Source: Trifolium pratense (taxonomy: Eukaryota > Streptophyta > Magnoliopsida > Fabales > Fabaceae). From it: a DNA stretch of 64,000 bases. Location: assembly GCF_020283565.1 (NCBI RefSeq), contig NC_060062.1, forward strand, positions 57,124,439 through 57,188,438, written 5' to 3'. The position numbers and the translations under genes were made by a program. The notes under the pieces are model-generated. The model saw nothing but the letters and a program-made list of their open reading frames with translations. It was not told the DNA's origin and ran no database searches. This document shows positions 1 to 10,200 of the stretch, in pieces; position 1 is the stretch's first letter; each line of letters begins with the position of its first letter.

Positions 1-2
1 CT

Positions 3-694
3 TATCTCCGTTGTATGTGTTATGAGAAGCCACACACTTGGTCCAAGTGGCTTTCACTCGCTGAATGGTGGTATAACACCAATTTTCATTCTGCCATCCA
101 CTCCACCCCTTTTGAAATTGTGTACGGACAACCACCACCGATCCATTTACCTTACTTACCAGGAGAATCTCCAGTGCCAGCAGTTGATAGGACTCTTTCT
201 GCTCGTGAAGAGGCTATACAGCTCCTTAAATTCCATCTCCTAAGAGCCCAAAACAGAATGCTGCAAGCAAATCAGCATCGCAGCCACCGACATTTTGAGA
301 TAAATGATTTTGTTTTCCTCAAATTGCAGCCATACCGACAGATGTCTTTGAAACCACATCGAGCTCACAAACTCCTTCCCAAATATTATGGACCATTCAA
401 AGTAATTGATAAAGTGGGGCAAGTTGCTTACAAACTCGAGTTGCCTGCAGATGCTGCCATTCACATTTGAAGAAATGCACCAACCCTTCCACCATTACTA
501 ATCCGCTTATTCCTACCTTCATTACGGATATTCCGACTCGCATCCCTGAAATGATTCTTGACAGGAAAATGGTTAAGCGGGGATCACAAGCTGCTACCAA
601 GGTCTTGGTGCAATGGAAGGACACTCCACCAGACATGGCTACATGGGAATTCTACTATGACTTGTTGAAGAAGTTTCCTAACTTCCACCCTTGA
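3..694 (+). pseudogene. Ty3/gypsy chromovirus integrase C-terminus plus chromodomain, partial and frameshifted
   Basis: The frame is open from the left edge (Y-L-R-C before the Met at 15) to a stop at 468-470. It then continues in another frame at 467-694. The first part is the tail of an integrase (WYNTNFHSAI, PFEIVYG) with the basic GPFKVI segment. The second part holds a chromodomain-like tail (VLVQWKDTPPDMATWE). A short deletion near 464-468 removes the conserved motif that normally joins these parts and shifts the frame, so the product is broken. The style resembles the Reina clade of chromoviruses, which is an inference. The rest of the element lies left of the window. The PPT and 3' LTR follow directly. 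Confidence 0.88.
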
Positions 695-723
695 GGTCAA
701 GGGTGCTCTCTAGGGGAGGGTAT

Positions 724-1110
724 TGTGACAGCATATCCAACCTAGTAAAATAAATTATTTTTACTGTTTTACTATTTTGCTAGTAATTATCTAATTGTAG
801 TGGATGCTTCTAGATACCATGAGCTGTCACCTTATCAACTTTGGATCCTTTTTTGTTTGTTGACAACCATAGGATTCCTTGTTTCAATCTAACGGTATTG
901 AGTGATTAATCTTTGTGATCACCTTGCCTATACAAGCCTTTATGGCTAATGAATAATATAACTTTCAACAACATTATCTTCTTCTTATCTATACTTTCAC
1001 ACTATTTTATTTGAATCCTTTACTCCACCGAGTTCCATTCAACAATTGGAATTCCTGGGTTTAGAATTGATATTAACGGTTTTTCCCTAATATCCAAATT
1101 CCCTGTTACA
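724..1110 (+). repeat. 3' LTR of the left-edge gypsy element
   Basis: The LTR follows a purine tract (AGGGGAGGG, about 711-719). It starts TGTGACAG and ends CTGTTACA, an imperfect inverted pair with TG..CA termini. A TATA-like CTATACAAG lies at 928-936, and an A-rich AATGAATAATATAA stretch follows. It is in the same orientation as the proteasome gene that starts 136 bp downstream. The 5' LTR is outside the window, so the right boundary rests on the terminal motif only. Confidence 0.75.
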
Positions 1111-1246
1111 GAAGTTGAGCTTCAAGAACAAATACACCCACACTCAACTCGTTTCTTCATTCTCTTCACAATCTCTTTCCGTCGATCACCACAAGCACTG
1201 TCACACCAAATTACCAAAAAGCCCTCGAGAAAAAGCAATCTGAAAC
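1111..1246 (+). promoter_or_regulatory. Presumed 5' UTR of the proteasome alpha-6 gene
   Basis: This 136-bp CT/CA-rich stretch (TTCTTCATTCTCTTCACAATC) lies between the gypsy LTR and the ATG and looks like a plant 5' leader. No TATA box is visible in it, so any core promoter would have to lie in or upstream of the inserted LTR. Confidence 0.5.
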
Positions 1247-4200
1247 ATGAGTAGAGGAAGCGGAGGTGGATACGATCGTTACATCACTATTTTCTCCCCC
1301 GAGGGTCGTCTCTTTCAAGTCGGCATGTAACTTGTATCACTAATTCACGTCTTTCAACGATGTCGTTTTATTAGGTCAATTGTAGTTTAGTTCTTTTCAA
1401 TTTTGTTTTTCTTCTTCTAATTTTGTTTAATTAAATTAAATTTACTTAGGTATTGGTTTATTGAGCTAGGTTTGTCATTGTTTTTATCTGTTTATTTCAA
1501 TTTTTTGGATTGCGCTTGATAAATTTAATTTATTTTTTATTTTTGAAACTGCCTAGGTTAGTAGTTAGGAATTAGTATTGTTACTTTTTTGTTGTGGGTG
1601 AGAATCGAACCCCTGATGTTAATCTGTGCTGTTAAAGCCGAATTTAAACAAATTGTTATAAGATAAGCTATTTCGTATAGGATTTCGCTTGTTTTGATTG
1701 AGTGTGTAGTTTGTTAGGCTGTATTGTTCTGAGTTAGGGTTTTTGAATGTGTTAAACAGAGTATGCTTTCAAGGCTGTTAAGTCTGCTGGTAATACCTCG
1801 ATTGGCGTAAGAGGAAAAGATTCGGTTTGTGTGGTTACTCAGAAAAAGGTTCCGGTGAGTAGAATAATTTGACTGTTAGGTTTTTTCTTTTAATGGTATG
1901 AGTATTTTAGCTGACCCGTCAGGTGGTAATGTTGAATGTAGGACAAGCTGTTGGACCAGACAAGTGTTACACATCTCTTTCCCATCACAAAGTATCTTGG
2001 TTTACTGGCCACTGGCATCACGGGTATGTTCATCATTGCATCTATATCTTTGTTTTAGATTTGTGAAATTGATTTAACACATTTTTCGGTCCTGTCACCC
2101 TGTGTATGTATGTTCTTTACTGCAACTGTTCATCATTACTGGTGTGAAAATTGATCCAGAAGAGTTTGAAATCAACACAAGTGACATTCAAAAGGGAGTT
2201 AATGGCGTGGGGGCTGTTTTGAGTCATCATCAAGGGCTGAGTTTAATTACTTGGCTATTTCAATCATTTTTCATCAATTAAGACAAATAAAATTCAGGCA
2301 TTTAAAAGCCTATCCAGAGTGGTTACACAAGGAGCATAAAAGGACAATCAAAGTTACGAATTAAAGCACTCTAATTCGTATCATTAGTGGTATCAGAGCA
2401 CGGCTCTGATTCCTTGTTACGTGACAACAATGGATTTCGACAGCGATGATTTCATGGACAGATTGCGTGAAGCCTTAAGGAACGTCGATTTGAGAGATGA
2501 ACGATGGAGGCCTAGAAGGGGTGAACCACGTCCAAACGTGGATGAGTTCAAAATCACCGAACTACCTGAATTCAATGGTAGTGCAGACCCGGAGGTTTAT
2601 TTAGAATGGGAGCGCAAGATTGATAGAATGTTTGACTTCAAGGATCTTGATGATGAGAAGCGTTGCAAATATGCTATTCTGAAACTTGGCAAAAGTGCAT
2701 CGTTGTGGTATGAGGGATTGAAGACTAGAAGAACACGAGATGGGAAGGAGAAAATCCGCTCTTGGCAGTCCTTGAAGAGGAAGTTGCGCAAAAGATATGT
2801 ACCATCAAACCACCGACTGAATTTGTATAAGAAGATTTCAGATTTGGTGCAAGGCAAAATGAGTGTCACTGAGTACATTGATGAGTTTGAGAACCTATGC
2901 CTAATGGGTGAAGTGGAGGAAAATGAAGAGCAAAGAATGAGCCGTTTCCTTCGTGGGCTGAATAAGAACATAGCCTTTGCTGTGGAGCTATGTAATTACA
3001 CGGATTTCAACACTTTGTGCACCTTGTGCTTGAAGATTGAAAATCAAAACAAGAGTAGATATAATGCTGGGAGTTCAAGTGGTTGGTCCAAGGGAGGTGT
3101 GTCGGGTAGTGCAAATCCAGCCCCTAGCACTAAACCAATGGTGAATCAACCAAAACAAAGTGATCCTACTCCTAAACAACCCATTGCCACGGCCAAGGAG
3201 ACTAACCTGTCAAAGGTTAGGTGTTTTAAGTGTCAAGGCTTTGGACACTTTTCTAGAGCTTGTCCTAATCAACGAGTTGTGACCCTCCGAGAAGCAATTA
3301 GCATGCGTGATGAGTTGGTTAAGGAAGAGGAAGAATCTGGTGGTTCATTTGGTGGCAATATTGAAAGTGATGGAGTTGAAATTGTTGAAGATGATGATGA
3401 TGAGGTAGAAGTATATGGACCTCCCATATATGATACTTTGATGCTCAGAACTTTGCAAGCTAAGGCTGTACCCGTGGAAGGAGATCAAATCTTCTACACT
3501 AAGTGTCAAGTGAAGGATAAGTGGTGCAGTGTCATTGTGGATGGAGGTAGTTGTACCAATGCAGCTTCAACTGAAATAGTGTCTAAATTAGGATTGCTCA
3601 CAACAAAACATCCTAAGCCTTATGCACTACATTGGTTGGACAATGGAAGTAGCATAAATGTCACAAGGCAGACGCGTGTGGGATTGACCATGGGGTCTTA
3701 TGTTGATGAAATCTTGTGTGATGTGGTGCCTATGATTGCAAGTCACATACTTTTGGGACGCCCTTGGCAATTTGATAGGGATGTGACGCATAGAGGCAGG
3801 TCCAATGAGCATGAATTGAACTTCAATGGCAAGAGAATTGTGTTGAAACCAATGGCATCAAATGAAGTCCGTTCCATGATTACAAAAAGAGGTAAAAAGC
3901 CTAGCCTCGCTATGTTTGCTACTGAAAATGAAGTGAAGGATGCTATTGATAATGGTGAATTAGTCTACATGTTGGTTGCAAAGAATGCTAAACAAGATAA
4001 TGTAGAGACACCTCTTAAACAACAATTGGAGGCTGTCTTGGGTGAGTATGAAGATGTGTTTCCAATTGAACTACCAATTGGTTTGCCACCTATCCGTGGG
4101 ATTGAGCATCAAATTGATCTAATTCCGGGAGCCCCATTACCAAACAAGGCTGCCTATAGGTGTAATCCAGAGGAGACAAAGGAGTTGCAACGACAAATTG

Positions 4201-7200
4201 AAGAATTGATAAGCATGGGTTATGTGCGTGAATCAATGAGCCCATGTGCTGTCCCGGCATTGTTGGTTCCTAAGAAGGATGGTTCATGGAGAATGTGTAT
4301 CGATAGTAGGGCGGTGAACAACATAACCATCAAATATCGTTTTCCCATTCCAAGACTAGATGATATGCTTGATGAGTTACATGGGTCGGTTATCTTTTCA
4401 AAAATCGATCTAAAGAGTGGATATCACCAAATCAGAATGCGTGAAGGTGATGAATGGAAGACGGCATTCAAGACTAAGCATGGTCTATATGAATGGCTAG
4501 TTATGCCATTTGGGCTCACAAATGCACCTAGCACCTTTATGAGGCTCATGAACGAAGTACTCAAGCCTTTTTTGGGTAAGTTTGTTGTTGTTTATCTTGA
4601 TGACATATTGGTGTATAGCAAGTCTATTGAGGAGCATTTCACTCATTTGAAACAAATCTTTGAGACCCTAAGAGCACAAAAACTCTATGGGAAGAAGGAA
4701 AAGTGTGATTTCTTGGTTGAAAGTGTGGTGTTTCTTGGATATGTGGTGTCTAAAGATGGAGTATCAGTTGATCAAACAAAGGTGGATGCTATCAAGACTT
4801 GGCCGAGCCCTACAACAGTTTCGGAGGTGAGATCTTTCCTTGGTCTTGCATCATTTTATCGGCGCTTTATCCAGAATTTTAGCACTATAGCAAGTCCCAT
4901 GACCGAATGTTTGAAGAAGGGTGCGTTTGTGTGGAATGAGCAAGCACAAAAGGCTTTTGAATTGATTAAGTTAAAGCTTTGTGAAGCTCCTGTTTTAGCT
5001 TTACTCGACTTCACTCAACCATTTGAAGTTGAATGTGATGCTAGTGGAGTTGGCATTGGGGCTGTTTTGATACAAAACAAAAGGCCTATAGCTTATTTCT
5101 CGGAGAAACTGGGGGGAGCCAGATTGAACTATTGCACCTATGACAAAGAGTTCTATGCCATTGTGAGAGCTCTTGATTATTGGAGTCATTATTTGCGTTC
5201 TAATCACTTTATATTGCATTCAGATCATGAGTCTTTGAAGTATATCAATGGGCAACAAAAGTTGAGTCCAAGGCATGCCAAATGGGTGGAATTTCTTCAA
5301 TCTTTTAATTTCTCTTCAAAATACAAGGATGGTAAGAGTAATGTGGTGGCTGATGCACTTTCAAGGAGGTATGCTTTAATTTCAATTCTTGAAACTCGCT
5401 TACTTGGTTTTGAGACTTTGAAAGATTATTATAAAGAGGATGTGGATTTTGGTGAAATATACTCTAATTGTGAAAATGGAGCATTTGGAAAGTACATAGT
5501 GCAGGGTGGATTTTTGTTCAAGGAGAATCGGCTTTGCATCCCAAGGCATTCAATTCGTGAGTTACTAGTTCGTGAAGCTCATGGTGGAGGTTTGGCTGGT
5601 CATTTTGGCATTACAAAGACCTTGGAGATTTTAAAAGAACACTTTCATTGGCCAAAGATGTTAGGAGATGTGCAAAAAGTCATTAGCAAGTGTGTTACTT
5701 GTCATATGGCAAAGAGTTCTTTCAAACCCGGGGCATATACTCCATTACCAACACCTAGTGGTCCTTGGATGGATGTGAGCATGGATTTCATTGTGGCTTT
5801 GCCCCGTACACAGCGAGGTAAAGATGCTATTATGGTTGTTGTTGATAGGTTTTCAAAGATGGCACACTTTGTAGCTTGTCACAAAACAGATGATGCTAGT
5901 AATGTTGCTGATTTGTACTTTCGTGAGATTGTACGTTTACATGGAGTTCCTAAAACTATTGTTTCCGATCGTGATTCAAAGTTTTTGAGTTATTTTTGGA
6001 ACACATTATGGAGGAAATTGGGTACTAAGTTGCTGTTTAGTACTTCCCATCACCCTCAAACCGATGGACAAACCGAGGTGACTAATAGAACTCTTGGTAC
6101 TTTGCTGCGTGGTTTGGTTAGTAAGACTCAAAAGGATTGGGACTTGAAGCTAGCTCATGCTGAATTTGCCTACAACCGGTCCCCTACATATGCTACTAAT
6201 CATTCTCCTTTTGAAGTTGTTTATGGTGTGAATCCTTACTTGCCATTGGATTTGATAACTATGCCAAAAGAGGAATTAGTTCATCCAGATGCCGAGGCCA
6301 AACTCAAATCAATGATCAAGCTGCATAAGCAAGTGCAAGAAAGAATCAAGGCGGTAAATGAAGTCTACAAGCAAAGGTCCAAGAATAAGAAGCCTAAGTT
6401 GTTCAATGAAGGTGATCTTGTGTGGGTCCATTTGAGAAAAGAAAGATTCCCAAGCAAGAGAAAGAATAAACTCATGCCTAGAGCTGATGGTCCTTTCAAA
6501 GTTATATCAAAGATCAATGACAATGCATACAAGATTGAGTTGCCCGGAGAATATGGAGTACATGCTACTTTCAATATTGGAGATCTCTCACCATATTTAG
6601 ATGATGATGGTATTCAAGAATTGAGGTCAATTCCTTTCAAAGGAGGAGGGGATGGTTGTGAAAATTGATCCAGAAGAGTTTGAAATCAACACAAGTGACA
6701 TTCAAAAGGGAGTTAATGGCGTGGGGGCTGTTTTGAGTCATCATCAAGGGCTGAGAGTAATTACTTGGCTATTTCAATCATTTTTCATCAATTAAGACAA
6801 ATAAAATTCAGCCATTTAAAAGCCTATCCAGAGTGGTTACACAAGGAGCATAAAAGGACAATCAAAGCCTTAAATGGCGTGTGGCTAGTTATAGAGAAGG
6901 AGTTACAATAGCTGATTTCATAAATGTCATTTTTATTACTAGTTTAATTGCATTTTATGTTGCATTTTTATTTGTGTTGTAATTTGGCTATGCATTTTCG
7001 GCCATATAAGCCATGTATGATCATTTTTGAATCATTCAATAAACAAGAACAATTTCAGTCAAATTAGAATTTGTGTCTACATTTTCACCTGATTATTTGC
7101 AAGTGTCACCTTGAAAATAGTCCGATTAGCTCAATTGGTGTTGAGTGCTAATCTCTTTGTTAGGCTATTGGTGTAGTTTAACATTGCCTATCCCTTGCTG

Positions 7201-10200
7201 TTTTCACTAAAACAAAAGAAACAAATACCCAAAACACTTAATAGAATTCGACTAATAAGGGTGGTACCTAGTACCTTCGTTATTGGTTGTTTGCTTCCGC
7301 TATCCTTACGAATTAAAGCACTCTAATTCGTATCAATTACTTTGTTCTAGATTTGTGAAATTGATTTAACACATTTATATTAAAATCAGAAATTTGTAAG
7401 TACTCACTTTCTCTCATTCATCATTCTTTTATATTAATTTAATTTATTTAATTAAGATCATAATGGTGAGTTAGATGATGAAAATTTGTGCCACATCAGA
7501 TAAAATGACACTGTATTTGCAGAGACCAAATATATATTTTGAACTAAAATATTTCTATTTCCCACTCCTTTTCAGCTGATGCCAGGACACTAGTTCAACA
7601 AGCAAGAAATGAAGCAGCTGAGTATCGCTTTAGATATGGATATGAGATGCCTGTGGATGTGCTGTCTAAATGGTAGGTGGTTCAGCTTTTAACATTATGC
7701 ATGCATGTGCTGCTATATTACTAGACTCTAGCTGCTTATGGCTCTCTTTCATGTCTTCCTTTAAAACTCATTATCTTAGAAAAAAGAGCAGAAGAATGAG
7801 TAGAAAATAAATAATTATTGCGAGATATCCTTGATACTATCATTATACAAAGGATTGAATAGTGAATACTAACCCTTAATTATAGGTCTATAAGACTTCT
7901 AACCCTAAATAAAAAGGAAAATCAAGAAACAAATAATGATAATAACTAGCAATATGGAATCTAATTCTAGAAGATAATTTAAAAAATTTAAGATTAGAAA
8001 TTGATACTAGGAGATAAACTAACATAATAACAAAGATATTATGAGATATTTCATATGTTCTAAATAGTTTTACAATTTGTTTATAATTTTTTTTTTGTAT
8101 CTGAAGTTTGTAACCTTATATGTTGACAGGATTGCAGACAAATCACAAGTCTATACTCAACATGCTTCTATGAGACCACTTGGAGTAGGTATGTGTTTAT
8201 TTTCCTTTGAAGTGTTCACTGATGAACAACTTTCACCTTGTTTGAAGGTTAAATACTTAATTTTATATGATATTAACTCAATTACTTATTGTCATTATTG
8301 ATGTCATTTTCTCATTCTGTGATTTTAATCTATTGCGGTGCAAAGTTTCTATGGTATTGGGTATTGATGACGAATATGGGCCCCAACTTTACAAATGTGA
8401 CCCTGCTGGTCATTACTTTGGTTACAAGGTACGTAGAAGATCATTTCTTACTTTGATTTTAGATTATTTGAGTTGTTTAATAGGAGAAGATGCAAAACTT
8501 GTTCGTAGTAATTTCAATTCCATAAATGTTTCTGATTTTTTATTCTTTATTAAATTCGGCTCTTCTAAAATGAGCACTTATTTAAGAGGGTAAAGTATTT
8601 CTTTATGAACAAATTGACTGTTGTAATTTAAACACAGCCATTATTTGTGATGTCAATGATTGATGTTTTTAATCAACAGTTGAGATTCACTCTCACTTTA
8701 AAGGAGCTTGGTTCTTCATCAATCTATTTCAATATTTTATGTATCGAAAGCTATCAAGTATAGACTGTAGTTATAAATTAATAGAGGAGGGGATTGACAA
8801 AAACTAAAGCAAGATGTTCTTTGTGAAAGTTGTGTATGAGTCTATTCTTCTTTTATTCTATTATTATTATTATAAAGCACCCTAAAATTCTTCTTGGTGC
8901 TTACTAACATGATTATCGATGAGAAAGTAAGGAATTAAGTTATCATCCTAAAATACTATCTATATGTATAATTGTTATGACAACAACGCTCTACCTCTAC
9001 GTATCTAGACCGAGAAGAAGGGATTTTATTAGGTAATAGTGGTGAAAAGGGACTACGTAAATGAAGAGAGGAAATATTGTTTATCTTTAATTAGAAAGGA
9101 ATGTTGCTATTAGAGATTGTATAGTGCCCGGTGGTAGACGATGGATACAGTTAGGCAATCTAATATCTTGTCATTTTAAAATTATTTTAGTAGCCTTGAC
9201 TTATCATAAGTAGGTGATAAATTTGATTTAATAATTATCATCATAACATGGATACCAAGTTTTGGTGTAGCCAGTTTTTCATCCAATTTGTCCTTTATTT
9301 TTACTATTTTACCTATACCTTTATATAAAAGGGATACTAAGTTTTGGTATAGTCATTTTTTTCTTTCAACTTTATGGTTCATTTAAAGTATTTTATTTAT
9401 ACTTTTGTCTTTTTTTACCCAATCAAACAACTGAGCTTTTTTACAAGTAACTGCATAAATTTTTTAACTTCCGTTTATTTATTTTTTTGAAAAATTGTAA
9501 CTTCCAGTATTTACCACTTAGAACTTGAAAGAAGGACATCAACAATGTTAGATGGTTAGTCATAATCATAGTTTTTGGAGAGAGGAGAAAAAAATAATAA
9601 CAGGGAAAGGAAAAAAAACAAGGGAAAAGAAGAGAGGAAGAATAAGATTTCTTTAGTGGGATTTAACTCCTAGTTTTATCGACAGACTTTTACTGAAATT
9701 GAGTAGGTCTTCCTATCTATAGATTTGATTGATTCTTTATTCAGTGGGTTTTGGTTTTGCCTATCCAATTTCTATTCTTCTCTTTTATAATTAATTTTTG
9801 GTGTGTTGCAGATGATAGGTAATGTTTGAGTGCCAACATAGTTGGGTTTCTTGCATTACAATGATGCTTCTGCATGCCATTTTTCCATTAAAAAACATGT
9901 TGTTTTCTTACTTTCTTTATCACTTTACGTGCCAATGATCGATTACCAATTACCATAACTATATGCACTTGCACTCAGAACTTGTCTATTTTTCTAAAAT
10001 TCTATTATGTACTTAGGCCGCAAGTGCTGGATTGAAAGACCAAGAGGCCATCAATTTCTTGGAAAAGAGGATGAAGAATGACCCTTCGTTTACCTATGCG
10101 GAGACAGTTCAGGTAATATTTTTGCTTTGTTCAATTTTTCCCCACTCCCATTTTGCAAGCCAAATTTTGTTTGAAAGGTTAAATTGATGAACAATACTGT

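Larger units (their letters stand above)
2140..7335 (+). mobile_element. CRM-1: CRM-like Ty3/gypsy retrotransposon in PAA intron 3
   Basis: A 5,196-bp element flanked by a perfect 5-bp target duplication ATTAC (2135-2139 and 7336-7340). The LTRs start TGG and end TCA: 5' LTR 2140-2383 (244 bp, with an internal deletion) and 3' LTR 6653-7335 (683 bp). The PBS TGGTATCAGAGC at 2388-2399 matches the initiator-Met tRNA type, and the PPT AAAGGAGGAGGGGA is at 6639-6652. One uninterrupted gag-pol ORF lies between. It belongs to the same family as CRM-2 (47944-53545). The clade call rests on the integrase tail ([25 protein letters not shown]) followed by a short acidic, Gly-rich end instead of a standard chromodomain. 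Confidence 0.93.

Noticed and set aside
1600..1615. Minus-strand B-box-like CAGGGGTTCGATTCTC in PAA intron 1
   Set aside because: No matching A-box or cloverleaf could be drawn around it. It may be a decayed SINE, but is not supportable as a tRNA gene.
8077..8593. Short frames in the PAA gene region
   Set aside because: They are exon 5 or intron read-through and not separate genes.
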